64,000 nucleotides of DNA from Cryobacterium sp. SO2 (GCF_026151165.2 NZ_CP117849.1:248001-312000); one strand, 5' to 3'; positions 8,457-17,400 are shown, numbered from the stretch's first letter. Program-made: numbers and translations. The notes: generated by a model from the letters alone, not told the origin.

Positions 8457-9218
8457 GTGGGCAATCCCTTCGGTGAGATCGTCTTCAGCGGGCAACTGTT
8501 CCTGGCGATCCCGATCGCAGTGCTGGCCGGCCTCGTCTCGTTCGCCTCACCGTGCATCCTGCCGCTCGTGCCCGGCTACCTGGCCTACATCGGCGGGTTC
8601 GCCGACGGACGCACCGGCTCCGCGCTCAGCGCCCGCCGCGGGCGGAGCCGGCTGCTGCTCGGCGTGGCACTGTTCGTCCTCGGGTTCACGCTGGTCTTCG
8701 TGCTCACCGGCGTGGTGTTCGGCTTCGCCGGCTTCTGGCTCAACCAGTACCGCGACCTGATCACCCGCATCGCCGGCGTCATCGTGATCCTGCTCGGCCT
8801 GGTCTTCGTCGGCCAGTTCGGCGCGATGCAACGCACCATCAAGTCGTCCTGGCGGCCGCGGATGGGCCTGGCCGGCGCCCCCGTGCTCGGCGCGGTCTTC
8901 GCGGTCGGTTGGACGCCCTGCACCGGCCCCACGCTCACGGCCATCAACTCGCTCAGCCTCAGCACCGGCTCGCCCTGGCAGGGCGGCCTGCTCGCGCTGT
9001 TCTACGCGCTCGGCCTGGGCATCCCGTTCCTGCTCATCGCCCTCGGTCTGAACTGGGCCACCGGGGCCGTAGCCTTTCTCAAGCGTCACATCCGGGCAAT
9101 CAACCTGTTCGGCGGCGTGCTCCTGATCGTTATCGGGGTGCTCATGGTGAGCGGCGTGTGGAATGCCTGGCTCCTGAACCTGCAAGGGGTGATTGGCAGT
9201 TATGTCCCGGCCATCTGA
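8457..9218 (+). CDS. ccdA: CcdA-type cytochrome c biogenesis membrane protein
   Basis: 253-residue membrane protein with about six segments that carries electrons across the membrane to the TlpA-like protein. Two conserved cysteines are present: SFASPCILPLVPG in the first segment and GWTPCTGPTL in the fourth. The start is GTG at 8457, two bases after the tlpA stop; longer readings run back through tlpA and were rejected. Confidence 0.9.
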   Translation: MGNPFGEIVFSGQLFLAIPIAVLAGLVSFASPCILPLVPGYLAYIGGFADGRTGSALSARRGRSRLLLGVALFVLGFTLVFVLTGVVFGFAGFWLNQYRDLITRIAGVIVILLGLVFVGQFGAMQRTIKSSWRPRMGLAGAPVLGAVFAVGWTPCTGPTLTAINSLSLSTGSPWQGGLLALFYALGLGIPFLLIALGLNWATGAVAFLKRHIRAINLFGGVLLIVIGVLMVSGVWNAWLLNLQGVIGSYVPAI

Positions 9219-10890
9219 CCACATCGACTCCGCCCCGGCGCCCTCCGGCGACGGCATCACCCAACCCAAGCTCGGCTTCGTCGGCACCCTGCGCTGGTTC
9301 TGGCGCCAGCTCACCAGCATGCGCACGGCCCTGTTCCTGCTTCTGCTGCTCGCGATCGCCGCCGTGCCAGGCTCCCTGGTGCCCCAGCGCAGTTCAGACC
9401 CGAACGGCGTCACCCAGTACTTCACCGACAACCCGGACCTCGCACCGTTGCTCGACAAGATCCAGGCGTTCGACGTGTACTCCTCGGCTTGGTTCTCCTC
9501 TATCTACCTGCTGCTGTTCATCTCGCTGATCGGCTGCGTCATCCCGCGCACCAAGCATCACCTGCAAGCCCTCCGTGCCAAGCCGCCGAAGACCCCCGCG
9601 CGCCTCGGCCGGCTGGCCGGCTTCACCACCCGCACCGCCCCGGCGGGCACGGATGCCGCCACCGCCGTCGCATCCGCCCGCACCCTGCTCAAACAGGGCC
9701 GCTACCGGGTGGCCCTGTTCGACAGCCCCACAGAGTTCTCGGCCTCCGCCGAACGCGGGTACATGCGCGAGACCGGCAACCTGGTGTTCCACTCCGCCCT
9801 GGTGGGACTGCTCGTGGTCGTCGGCTTCGGCAGCGGTTTCGGCTTCAGCGGCCAGCGGGTGCTGGTGGAGGGCCAGACCTTCGTGAACACGCTGTTGGCG
9901 TACGACTCGTTCAACCCCGGCCGGTTCTTCAACGACACCGGGCTCGACCCCTACAAGCTCACCCTCGACGACTTCGAGGTGAGCTACGAGACCCAGAACC
10001 TCGAGGCGTTCGGCCAGCCCGTCGACTTCACCGCCGGAGTCACCGTGACCCCGCGCGGCGGCGACGCCCAGGCCGGCGAGGTTCGGGTCAATGACCCGCT
10101 CCGCACCGGCGGCACCAGCGTTTACCTGCTCGGCAACGGCTACGCGCCCACCATCACGGTGCGGGATCCAGAGGGCACCGTGGTGTTCACCGACTCCGTG
10201 CCGTTCCTGCCGCAGGACGCCAACCTCACCTCGCTGGGCATCGTGAAGGTGCCGGACGGCCTGGCCGAGCAGGTGGGCCTGGTCGGCTTCTTCTACCCGA
10301 CCCAGGACGAGACCACCACCGGCTCCTATTTCTCCAGCTTCCCCGACCTCGAGTACCCGGTGCTCACCCTCAACGTGTACGCGGGTGACCTGGGGCTCAA
10401 CGACGGCGTACCCACCTCGGTGTATGCCCTCGACACCGACACGATGGAGCCGCTGGCCACCCGAACGAGCGACATCAAGCCGCTCGAGCTGAAGCCGGGC
10501 GAAACGCAGGAACTGCCCAACGGGCTGGGCTCCGTGACCTTCGAGAACGCCACCCCGGATGCCGCCGAAGGCGACTATTCGGGTTCGGTGCTGCGGTTCG
10601 CGTCGTTCGACATCCACCACGACCCCACCCAGGGCTGGGTGCTCCTGTTCGCCGTGCTCGTGCTCGGCGGGCTACTCACCTCGCTGTTCGTGCCGCGTCG
10701 CCGGCTCTGGGTCAAAGCCATCGAACAGGCGGATGGGTCGGTGCGGCTCGAATACGCCGGACTCGCCCGCGGTGAGGACCCCGGCCTGGAGTCCGCGGTG
10801 ACGGCCCTCGCGGACCGGCACGCCGCCCTGCTCGAGCGCGGCTCTGCTGAGCGCACAAGTCCGGCTCCTAAAACCGCTGATCCCGCTTAG
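9202..10890 (+). CDS. resB: ResB-like cytochrome c synthesis protein
   Basis: 562 residues. With CcsB it forms the System II haem export and ligation complex. Three membrane segments lie near the N-terminus (TALFLLLLLAIAAVPGSLVP first, with the conserved VPQRS afterwards), followed by a large extracellular beta-rich domain (about residues 220-470) and one segment near the C-terminus ending VPRRRLWV. I chose ATG at 9202; a TTG at 9193 would add three residues. It overlaps ccdA by 17 bases. Confidence 0.9.
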   Translation: MSRPSDHIDSAPAPSGDGITQPKLGFVGTLRWFWRQLTSMRTALFLLLLLAIAAVPGSLVPQRSSDPNGVTQYFTDNPDLAPLLDKIQAFDVYSSAWFSSIYLLLFISLIGCVIPRTKHHLQALRAKPPKTPARLGRLAGFTTRTAPAGTDAATAVASARTLLKQGRYRVALFDSPTEFSASAERGYMRETGNLVFHSALVGLLVVVGFGSGFGFSGQRVLVEGQTFVNTLLAYDSFNPGRFFNDTGLDPYKLTLDDFEVSYETQNLEAFGQPVDFTAGVTVTPRGGDAQAGEVRVNDPLRTGGTSVYLLGNGYAPTITVRDPEGTVVFTDSVPFLPQDANLTSLGIVKVPDGLAEQVGLVGFFYPTQDETTTGSYFSSFPDLEYPVLTLNVYAGDLGLNDGVPTSVYALDTDTMEPLATRTSDIKPLELKPGETQELPNGLGSVTFENATPDAAEGDYSGSVLRFASFDIHHDPTQGWVLLFAVLVLGGLLTSLFVPRRRLWVKAIEQADGSVRLEYAGLARGEDPGLESAVTALADRHAALLERGSAERTSPAPKTADPA

Positions 10891-10899
10891 GCTGTACAA
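10888..10899 (+). promoter_or_regulatory. Leaderless-type -10 box before ccsB
   Basis: TAGGCT at 10888-10893 overlaps the resB stop codon; six bases follow, then GTG at 10900. It may give ccsB an extra internal promoter. Confidence 0.45.
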
Positions 10900-11898
10900 G
10901 TGAATCTGAACGAGCTCTCGATCCTCAGCCTGTACTCGGCCATGGCTGTCTACGCGCTGGCGTTCATCGCCTACTCCATCGACCTGGCCAGGCGCAGTTC
11001 CGCCGTGGGATCGGCAGAGATCGGCTCCGCCGATGTTGCCGGCGAGAACTCGGTGGCCGGTGTTGTCGCGGCGGGCGGCACCACGACGCTCACCCGCATC
11101 AGCGCCCGGATCGCCAACGACGCCGCGACGCCGTACGGCCGCTCCGCCAGCCTGCGGGTCGGGGTGTCCCTGACCGTGCTGGCCTGGGGCCTGCACCTGG
11201 TGGCCGCGGTGTTGCGCGGCATCGCCGCCGAGCGGGTGCCGTGGGCCAATATGTACGAGTTCGCGATGACGGGCACCTTGCTCATCGTCACGGTGTTCCT
11301 CGTTGTGCTCACCCGCGCCGACCTGCGCTTCCTGGGCACCTTCGTCACCGGCCTGATCCTGATCCTGCTCGGCATCGCCGCCCTGCAGTTCTACGTGGAG
11401 GTCGCCCCGCTGCCGCCGGCGCTGCAGTCGGTGTGGCTCGTCATCCACGTGTTCGTGGCGTCCCTGGGCACCGGGTTCTTCGCGCTCGGCTTCGCGCTGT
11501 CGTTCGTGCAGCTGCTGCAGTCCCGCCGGGAGGAACGAGCCGACACCGCCAAGCCCGGCCGGCTCAAGTTCCTCTCGACCCTGCCGTCGGCGTTCACGCT
11601 GGAGAACCTGGCCTACCGGGTCAACATCATCGGGTTCATCCTTTGGACCTTCACCCTGATGGCCGGCTCGATCTGGGCCGAGCGTGCCTGGGGCCGGTAC
11701 TGGGGCTGGGACACCAAGGAGGTCTGGACCTTCATCATCTGGGTGATCTACGCGGGGTACATCCACGCGCGCGCCACCCGCGGCTGGCGCGGATCGCGCT
11801 CGGCGTGGCTGGCCATCATCGGCTTCGCCGCCGTGATGTTCAACTTCGGCATCGTGAACGTCTTCTTCAAGGGCCTGCACGCCTACTCCGGCCTGTAG
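10900..11898 (+). CDS. ccsB: CcsB/CcsA-type cytochrome c biogenesis protein
   Basis: 332-residue multi-pass protein that exports haem and presents it to apocytochrome c. The tryptophan-rich haem-handling motif is present as WGRYWGWDTKEVWTFIIW, and conserved His residues lie in outward-facing loops (LHLVAAVLRG, VIHVFVASLG). Residues ~30-75 are a linker rich in Ala and Ser that differs from most homologues. Last gene of the operon; a long hairpin follows. Confidence 0.92.
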   Translation: MNLNELSILSLYSAMAVYALAFIAYSIDLARRSSAVGSAEIGSADVAGENSVAGVVAAGGTTTLTRISARIANDAATPYGRSASLRVGVSLTVLAWGLHLVAAVLRGIAAERVPWANMYEFAMTGTLLIVTVFLVVLTRADLRFLGTFVTGLILILLGIAALQFYVEVAPLPPALQSVWLVIHVFVASLGTGFFALGFALSFVQLLQSRREERADTAKPGRLKFLSTLPSAFTLENLAYRVNIIGFILWTFTLMAGSIWAERAWGRYWGWDTKEVWTFIIWVIYAGYIHARATRGWRGSRSAWLAIIGFAAVMFNFGIVNVFFKGLHAYSGL

Positions 11899-11930
11899 CC
11901 GCCCCGCCGCCCCGGGTGGGCGGATCCCGG

Positions 11931-11994
11931 TGCGCGGGTGCCACGCCGCTCCGCGGGTGGCGCGCCACCCGCGAAGCGGCGCCTGACCCGCGCA
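11931..11994. repeat. Long palindromic hairpin between convergent ccsB and menC
   Basis: A perfect 22-bp palindrome (CGCGGGTGGCG at 11952-11962 and CGCCACCCGCG at 11963-11973) is flanked by GCCGCT/AGCGGC (11945-11950, 11975-11980) and by TGCGCGGGT/ACCCGCGCA (11931-11939, 11986-11994). Without a T-run it is not a classic terminator but could end both transcripts. It does not match families A, B or C. Confidence 0.65.
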
Positions 11995-12010
11995 TCGCGA
12001 AACCGGCGGG

Positions 12011-12991
12011 TTAGTCGGCGAGCAGCGCGTGCACGCGTGTGATGCGGGCGAGCCACCAGTCGCGGCGCTCAGGCGCGGCCGCGTAGGTGTCGAGCAGGTC
12101 GGCATCCGGCACCACCCGGCGCACCGGGATGCTGCCGCCGACCGGCAGCAGCGGGTCGTGCGTCACATCGGCGGCCAGCAGCGACGCCGTGGCCAGGCCG
12201 CAGTCGTAGTCGAGCTCGGGCAGGGCCGCGGCGAGGAACGCGCCCATCGAAATGCCCACCGAGGTGTCGAGGGCGCTGGAGACGATCAGCGGCAGTCCGG
12301 TCTCGGCCTGGATGGCGAGCACAGCGCGGATGCCGCCGAGCGGCTGCACCTTCACCACCAGGAGGTCGGCGGCGCCTGAGCGCGACACCAGTAGGGGGTC
12401 GGACTCTTTGCGCACGCTCTCGTCGGCCGCGATCGGCAGGTCGAGGTAGTCGGTGCGGCGCCGGATCTCGGCGAGCTCGTCGATCGTCGCGCAGGGCTGC
12501 TCGACGTACTCGAGGTCGAACTCGGCCAGGGCGTGGATCGCGTGCTCGGCTTCATCGAGGTTCCAGAGCCCGTTCGCGTCCACCCGGATGCGTCCCTCAG
12601 GGCCGAGCACCCGGCGCACGGCGCGCACCCGCTCCACGTCTTCGGCGAGGGTCTGGCCGGCGTCGGCGACCTTCACCTTGGCGGTGCGGCAACCGGGGAA
12701 GCGGGCCAGCAGGGCGGGCACGGCGTCGGCGTCGATGGCCGGCACCGTCGCGTTCACCGGCACCCGGTCGCGCACGAGCGTCGGAGTCTCCTGCCAACCG
12801 AACTCCAGGGCGGCCCGCAGCCAGGCTGCAGCCTCCTCGTCGTCGTACTCCACGAACGGGGAGAACTCGGTCCAGCCGGCCGGACCCTCGATCAATACAG
12901 CCTCCCGGCTGGTGAGGCCACGAAAACGGGTGACGAGAGGAAGGTCGACCACTCGGGCGGTCGCGAGCACGTCGTGCAGTGAGGGGAGCAT
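12011..12991 (-). CDS. menC: o-Succinylbenzoate synthase
   Basis: 326-residue enolase-superfamily enzyme that dehydrates SHCHC to o-succinylbenzoate in menaquinone synthesis. Catalytic features read in order: the Lys pair in AKVKVAD, metal ligands in RVDANGLWN, EQPC and ADES, and the second catalytic Lys in VVKVQPLGG. Length and motifs fit the actinobacterial MenC type. It is convergent with ccsB and monocistronic; the menB-E-A-D genes lie 2.3 kb away on the other strand. Confidence 0.92.
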   Translation of the reverse strand: MLPSLHDVLATARVVDLPLVTRFRGLTSREAVLIEGPAGWTEFSPFVEYDDEEAAAWLRAALEFGWQETPTLVRDRVPVNATVPAIDADAVPALLARFPGCRTAKVKVADAGQTLAEDVERVRAVRRVLGPEGRIRVDANGLWNLDEAEHAIHALAEFDLEYVEQPCATIDELAEIRRRTDYLDLPIAADESVRKESDPLLVSRSGAADLLVVKVQPLGGIRAVLAIQAETGLPLIVSSALDTSVGISMGAFLAAALPELDYDCGLATASLLAADVTHDPLLPVGGSIPVRRVVPDADLLDTYAAAPERRDWWLARITRVHALLAD

Positions 12992-13050
12992 GGCTCTAGT
13001 GTGCCAGCATCCGCGCGCACCGCCCGGTGCGGGTCACGGGCTGGGCCGGC

Positions 13051-13314
13051 TCACTCGGTGGAGTCGGCGACGAAGGTCTGCTCGTCGGTCAACACCACGT
13101 CGGGGCCGTTCGGCTGCACATCGACGATGGCGATCGCGGTGCTGGCCGAGATCAGGAGGTACGCATCCTGATATCGGCCGGCACCGCTGTTCACGCGCAG
13201 CCAGCTGGGCACCCCGGAGGTCACCGCGGTGGTGATCTCGGCGCGCAGTGACTCCATCGTGCGATCGCCGAGGGTGTACGGCTTGCCGCCGTAGACGATA
13301 TCGATGCGGGTCAC
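13051..13314 (-). CDS. Small conserved protein paired with a DUF7882 protein
   Basis: 87 residues, unrecognised. It reads as a compact alpha/beta protein (MTRIDIVYGGKPYTLGDRTM, then a helix and two or three strands) with no signal peptide or membrane segment. Its ATG overlaps the stop of the upstream DUF7882 gene by 4 bases, so the two are coupled. I infer a shared function but cannot name it. Confidence 0.65.
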   Translation of the reverse strand: MTRIDIVYGGKPYTLGDRTMESLRAEITTAVTSGVPSWLRVNSGAGRYQDAYLLISASTAIAIVDVQPNGPDVVLTDEQTFVADSTE

Positions 13315-13643
13315 GAGTCATCCTTCACGGTCGAGGTGGATCCCAGCCGGTGCGGTTCTGGCACGATCTGCAGGCCGCCGGATGAATTCGCCGTGAGCAT
13401 GAGCGCTTCGATCCAGTCCCGGTTCAGGCTGGGCGAACGACCCCCGAAGTACTTGTAGGCCAGCGGGATGCTCGGATGCATCCAGATCGTGCTCCGGCCA
13501 TCACCACCCTGGGGGTCGTCCCGCCACGTGAAATAGAACGCCTCGCCCCGGCGGAGTTTCGCGCCGATGACGACCTGGATGTGCGCGAGGACACGATCAT
13601 CGAAGTCCGCCGTGAGGCTCGAATCGTACGTCAGCTTGCCCAT
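13311..13643 (-). CDS. DUF7882 family protein
   Basis: 110 residues. It contains the strongly conserved stretches MGKLTYDSSL, FDDRVLAHIQVVIGAKLRRG, STIWMHPSIPL and GGLQIVPEP, which I recall from a family abundant in Microbacteriaceae and often mislabelled ATP-dependent DNA ligase. No ligase motif (KxDG) is present, so that label is wrong. Function unknown. First gene of a two-gene unit. Confidence 0.75.
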   Translation of the reverse strand: MGKLTYDSSLTADFDDRVLAHIQVVIGAKLRRGEAFYFTWRDDPQGGDGRSTIWMHPSIPLAYKYFGGRSPSLNRDWIEALMLTANSSGGLQIVPEPHRLGSTSTVKDDS

Positions 13644-13694
13644 TGCACCACTCCGTCATTAGGGTTTGCTGTCACGGTACGCCGGTTTTGGCTT

Positions 13695-14765
13695 CTAGTC
13701 CCTGAGATAACGTTCGAGTCGTGGCACCTTTAGGAGGGCCAAGGCGCGCTTTTCGATTTGGCGGACCCGCTCCCGGGTGACGCCCTGGATGACGGCGATC
13801 TGGTCGAGGGTGCGGGGCTCGTCGCCGGTGAGGCCGAATCGTGCCGTGAGGATGGATCGCTCCCGATCCGGCAGGGCGTCCAGGTAGAACGTGATGTCCG
13901 CGGCCCGCAGGGTGATCGTGGCGCACTCGTCCGGCTGGGGCAGGTCGTCGTCGATGATCAACTCGGCGATGTCGCCGATGCCGTCGCCGACGGGGGCGTG
14001 CAACGAAATGGGCTCGTTGTCGTACTGCAGCAGGCGGGATACGTCGCGCACCGCGATCTGCGACAGCTCGGCGATCTCCTTCAGCGTCGGCTCACGGTCG
14101 AGCGTGCTGGTGAGGTCGCGGCGGATGCGCTTGATCTTGTTGAGCTTCTCGGCCGTGTGCACCGGGATGCGGATCATGCGGGACTTGTCGGCCATGCCGC
14201 GGTGGATCGCCTGGCGGATCCACCAGGTGGCATAGGTGGAGAACTTGAACCCGGTCATGAAGTCGTACTTCTCCACGGCCCGCACCAGCCCGATGTTGCC
14301 GTCCTGCACGAGGTCCATGATGGGCACGCCCCGGCCGGAGTAGTGCTTGGCGATGCTGACCACCAGGCGCAGGTTGGCTTCGATGAAGTGGTTCTTCGCG
14401 CGCCGACCCTCGAAGACCAGGGTCATCAGTTCGCGCTTGAATTCGGGGTTCACGTCCGCGCCTTCGGCGGCGGCCCTGGCGATCTTCTCTTCGGCGAAGA
14501 GGCCGACCTCGATCTTGCGGGCCAGATCCACTTCGTCTTCGGCGGAGAGCAGCGGGCCCTTGCCGATGCGGCGCAGGTAGTCACCGAAGGCATCCGTCGA
14601 CGCCCGGCTGTACCGGGAGGTGGCCGCGGCGCTGGCCGCCGCAGACGGGGAATAGGAGGAGGTGGTCGGTTCGGCGACGGGCCGCTCCGACGGGGTGGTG
14701 GACCGCGTGGCGGTGCGGGCGTCGGTGGTGGTGCGGGTGTCATGGGTGTGGACGATGGTGCTCAT
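13695..14765 (-). CDS. RNA polymerase sigma factor, sigma-70 group 2 (SigA/SigB-like)
   Basis: 356 residues. The first ~55 are Ser/Thr/Ala-rich and disordered. Region 1.2 follows (FGDYLRRIGKGPLLSAEDEV), then region 2 with NLRLVVSIAKHYSGRGVPIMD and the -10 reading helix KFSTYATWWIRQAI, region 3, and region 4.2 ending GVTRERVRQIEKRALALLK. Region 1.1 is missing, as in non-essential group 2 sigmas. The DNA-reading residues look intact, so promoters should resemble those of the main sigma. Its ATG overlaps the stop of the upstream 126-residue gene. Confidence 0.88.
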   Translation of the reverse strand: MSTIVHTHDTRTTTDARTATRSTTPSERPVAEPTTSSYSPSAAASAAATSRYSRASTDAFGDYLRRIGKGPLLSAEDEVDLARKIEVGLFAEEKIARAAAEGADVNPEFKRELMTLVFEGRRAKNHFIEANLRLVVSIAKHYSGRGVPIMDLVQDGNIGLVRAVEKYDFMTGFKFSTYATWWIRQAIHRGMADKSRMIRIPVHTAEKLNKIKRIRRDLTSTLDREPTLKEIAELSQIAVRDVSRLLQYDNEPISLHAPVGDGIGDIAELIIDDDLPQPDECATITLRAADITFYLDALPDRERSILTARFGLTGDEPRTLDQIAVIQGVTRERVRQIEKRALALLKVPRLERYLRD

Positions 14766-15142
14766 GCGAGTACCCCCCGGTTCAGAAGACTGGCTGTGGC
14801 GCGGTCAAAGGAAGTGAAATACGCCCGCTCACGCGGACGACCGAGGTTGGTGACCTCGAAGGCGCTGCCCACTGTCTGGATGAAACCCAGCAGGGCGGAT
14901 GGATCGTCATGCTCGATGGCCTGGTCGGCGACCCGCCATTCGGTGGGGGAGATGGCGGTGATCTGAACCTCCGCCGGATCGGCCTGTGCGGCGGTGACAT
15001 CTCCCAGATCCGCGTGTCGCGCGACGCCGACTGGATGGCTGTGATGCTGAATAGAGTGGTGCGGGGCTTCGGCGCTGATGACGGCTGCGTGTTCGGGTAA
15101 CGCGGTGTCGGCTGCCGAGGGGCTGTTATCAAACATGACCAC
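14762..15142 (-). CDS. Conserved protein co-transcribed with the sigma factor
   Basis: 126 residues, unrecognised function. Residues ~28-45 are His-rich (HHSIQHHSHPVG, then RHADLGD). The C-terminal half (SPTEWRVADQAIEHDDPSALLGFI, shortened here) resembles a domain common in small actinobacterial proteins. No membrane segment. It is the first gene of the unit and overlaps the sigma gene by 4 bases, which suggests a regulator or partner of that sigma factor; this is inference. A GGAGG site precedes the ATG. Confidence 0.65.
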   Translation of the reverse strand: MVMFDNSPSAADTALPEHAAVISAEAPHHSIQHHSHPVGVARHADLGDVTAAQADPAEVQITAISPTEWRVADQAIEHDDPSALLGFIQTVGSAFEVTNLGRPRERAYFTSFDRATASLLNRGVLA

Positions 15143-15166
15143 CTCCGGGTCTTTCGGGTGAGATAA

Positions 15167-15195
15167 GTAGACAGCCGGGCGTCAGACCCGTTCAA
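15167..15195 (-). promoter_or_regulatory. Probable promoter of the sigma factor operon
   Basis: On the reverse strand TTGAAC (15190-15195) and TCTACT (15167-15172) are 17 bases apart, upstream of the ATG at 15142. This is a conventional promoter with a leader, unlike the leaderless ones nearby. Confidence 0.45.
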
Positions 15196-15280
15196 GGGGT
15201 TGACGTGAGCGCCGCCGACGAGGTACACCTGAAGAGCCCTCATCTCTTGTGTGAGCGGTTACAGCCTGGTTGGCCCCGCG

Positions 15281-15292
15281 TAGGCTGGATGC
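15281..15292 (+). promoter_or_regulatory. Leaderless-type promoter of menB
   Basis: TAGGCT at 15281-15286, six bases, then ATG at 15293. TTACAG at 15259-15264 could act as a weak -35 at 16-base spacing. Confidence 0.55.
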
Positions 15293-16204
15293 ATGCCCGA
15301 ACAGGTTTCAGAGATCTTCGACCCCAGCCAGTGGCGATCAGTGCGCGGCTTCGGCGCGCTCACCGACGTCACCTATCACCACGACGTCACGGGCCGCATC
15401 GCCCGGGTGGCGTTCAACCGCCCCGAGGTGCGCAACGCCTTCCGGCCGCACACCGTCGATGAGCTGTACGCCGTGCTCGAAGACGCCCGCACCAATCCGC
15501 AGATCGGCGTGGTGCTGCTCACCGGCAACGGCCCGAGCCCACGCGACGGCGGCTGGGCCTTCTGTTCGGGCGGTGATCAGCGCATCCGTGGCCGTGACGG
15601 CTACAAGTACGGCGAGGGCGAGACCGCCAGCGGCATCGACAAAGCCAGGGGCGGTCGCCTGCACATCCTCGAGGTACAGCGGCTGATCAGGTTCATGCCC
15701 AAGGTCGTCATCGCGGTCGTTCCCGGTTGGGCGGCCGGTGGCGGGCACTCCCTGCACGTGGTCTGTGACCTCACCATCGCCAGCGCCGAGCACGGCAAGT
15801 TCAAGCAGACGGATGCGGATGTCGGGTCCTTCGACGGCGGTTACGGCAGCGCATACTTCGCCCGCCAGGTCGGCCAGAAGGCGGCCAGGGAGGTCTTCTT
15901 CCTCGCCCGCGAGTATTCGGCCGAGCGCGCACTCGAGATGGGGGCGATCAACGCAGTCGTTCCGCACGCCGAGCTGGAGAACGAGGCCCTCGACTGGGCC
16001 CGCACCATTTTGACCAAGTCGCCCACGGCCATCCGCATGCTCAAGTTCGCCTTCAACGCCGTCGACGACGGCATGGTGGGTCAGCAGATCTTCGCCGGCG
16101 AGGCGACCCGCCTCGCCTACGGCACCGACGAGGCCGTTGAGGGGCGGGACTCGTTCCTGGAGAAGCGCGAGCCCGACTGGGCGCCGTACCCCTGGCAGTT
16201 CTAG
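15293..16204 (+). CDS. menB: 1,4-Dihydroxy-2-naphthoyl-CoA synthase
   Basis: 303-residue crotonase-fold enzyme that closes the second ring of menaquinone from o-succinylbenzoyl-CoA. The oxyanion-hole motifs are WAFCSGGDQRIRG and VVPGWAAGGGHSLHVVCDL; the C-terminal region ends EKREPDWAPYPWQF, a MenB hallmark. First gene of the menB-menE-menA run; menE starts 8 bases after it. Confidence 0.95.
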   Translation: MPEQVSEIFDPSQWRSVRGFGALTDVTYHHDVTGRIARVAFNRPEVRNAFRPHTVDELYAVLEDARTNPQIGVVLLTGNGPSPRDGGWAFCSGGDQRIRGRDGYKYGEGETASGIDKARGGRLHILEVQRLIRFMPKVVIAVVPGWAAGGGHSLHVVCDLTIASAEHGKFKQTDADVGSFDGGYGSAYFARQVGQKAAREVFFLAREYSAERALEMGAINAVVPHAELENEALDWARTILTKSPTAIRMLKFAFNAVDDGMVGQQIFAGEATRLAYGTDEAVEGRDSFLEKREPDWAPYPWQF

Positions 16205-16212
16205 GGATTCCG

Positions 16213-17361
16213 GTGAGACCAGTACGGGTCGTGCCGGTCGACGACCCGGCCGCGTTCCTGATCGAGCTGCGCCGGGCCCTGTCGGCGACCGAAGAGGCTC
16301 TGCTGCCGGTGCCCGCCGGCGAGTCGCCACTCGCACACGGTCGGGACCGGCTCGGCCGGGTGCCGCAGGGCGTGGCCGTGGTGATCGAAACATCCGGCTC
16401 GACCGCCGCGCCCAAACGGGTGATGCTCAGCACCGACGCCCTGCTCGCCTCCGCCGCCGCGTCGAGCGTCGCGCTCGGCGGCGACGGGCAGTGGTTGCTC
16501 GCCCTGCCCGCGCACTACATCGCCGGGGTGCAGGTGCTCGTGCGGTCGATCGCCTCCGGCACCGAACCCGTGCTGCTGCCGCCGGGCCATTTCGACCCCG
16601 CCGTGTTCGCCGAACACGCCAACCGGCTCGTCGAACCGCTGCGGTTCACCTCGCTTGTGCCCGTGCAACTGGCCAGGCTGCTGGATGCGGCGGCGACCGA
16701 CCCGGCGATCCTGGCGGTGCTCACCCGGTTCACCGGAATCCTGGTGGGCGGGCAGGCCGTGTCGGCGGACCTGATCAGCCGGGCCGAGGGCCTCGGGATC
16801 CGGGTTCTGCGCACCTACGGGTCGTCTGAGACGGCCGGCGGCTGCGTGTACAACGGTGTGCCGATCGGGAACACCGTTGTGCGCGCCGTCGACGGGCAAC
16901 TCGAGATCAGCGGCTCGGTGCTCGCCGAGGGCTACCTGGGTGACGAGGAGCGCACCGGAGACCGGTTCGTCGAGGAGCACGGCGTGCGCTGGTACCGCAC
17001 CGGCGACCTGGGTGCCGTGGCCGCTGACGGAACCGTGAGCGTCTCCGGCCGGGCCGACAACGTGATCATCTCCGGTGGCGAGAAGGTGTCACTCGATGCC
17101 GTCGAGACCGTGGTGCGCGGTCTGCCCGGACTGGCCGAAGCCGTGGTCGTGCGCGCCGTCGACCCGGTGTGGGGCCAGGTGCCGGTGGTGGTGCTGGCGG
17201 CCGGTGCCGGGCAGACCCCTCTCGACGCCGTGCGCCGCGCCGTGGCGGCGACCCTCGGCCGGCCGGCCAGGCCGGCCCGCCTCGTCGAGGTCGACGCGAT
17301 CCCATTGTTGGCCTCCGGCAAGCCCGACCGCCAGGCGCTGGCGGCGATCGTCGGCGGCTGA
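16213..17361 (+). CDS. menE: o-Succinylbenzoate-CoA ligase
   Basis: 382-residue acyl-adenylating enzyme that makes o-succinylbenzoyl-CoA, the MenB substrate. The AMP-binding P-loop reads IETSGSTAAPKRVMLS; later motifs are LRTYGSSETAGGC, YRTGDLGAV and the catalytic Lys region near LLASGKPDRQAL. It is shorter than the general family (~500 aa), as usual for actinobacterial MenE. Start is GTG, 8 bases after menB. Confidence 0.92.
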   Translation: MRPVRVVPVDDPAAFLIELRRALSATEEALLPVPAGESPLAHGRDRLGRVPQGVAVVIETSGSTAAPKRVMLSTDALLASAAASSVALGGDGQWLLALPAHYIAGVQVLVRSIASGTEPVLLPPGHFDPAVFAEHANRLVEPLRFTSLVPVQLARLLDAAATDPAILAVLTRFTGILVGGQAVSADLISRAEGLGIRVLRTYGSSETAGGCVYNGVPIGNTVVRAVDGQLEISGSVLAEGYLGDEERTGDRFVEEHGVRWYRTGDLGAVAADGTVSVSGRADNVIISGGEKVSLDAVETVVRGLPGLAEAVVVRAVDPVWGQVPVVVLAAGAGQTPLDAVRRAVAATLGRPARPARLVEVDAIPLLASGKPDRQALAAIVGG

Positions 17362-17400
17362 GCCGGCCGGCGGTCAGGGCAGCTTCAAGGCCGGGGCCAG

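Noticed and set aside
13311..13643. ATP-dependent DNA ligase label for the DUF7882 protein
   Set aside because: 110 residues with no KxDG nucleotidyl motif; the label is a known type of mis-annotation in this family.
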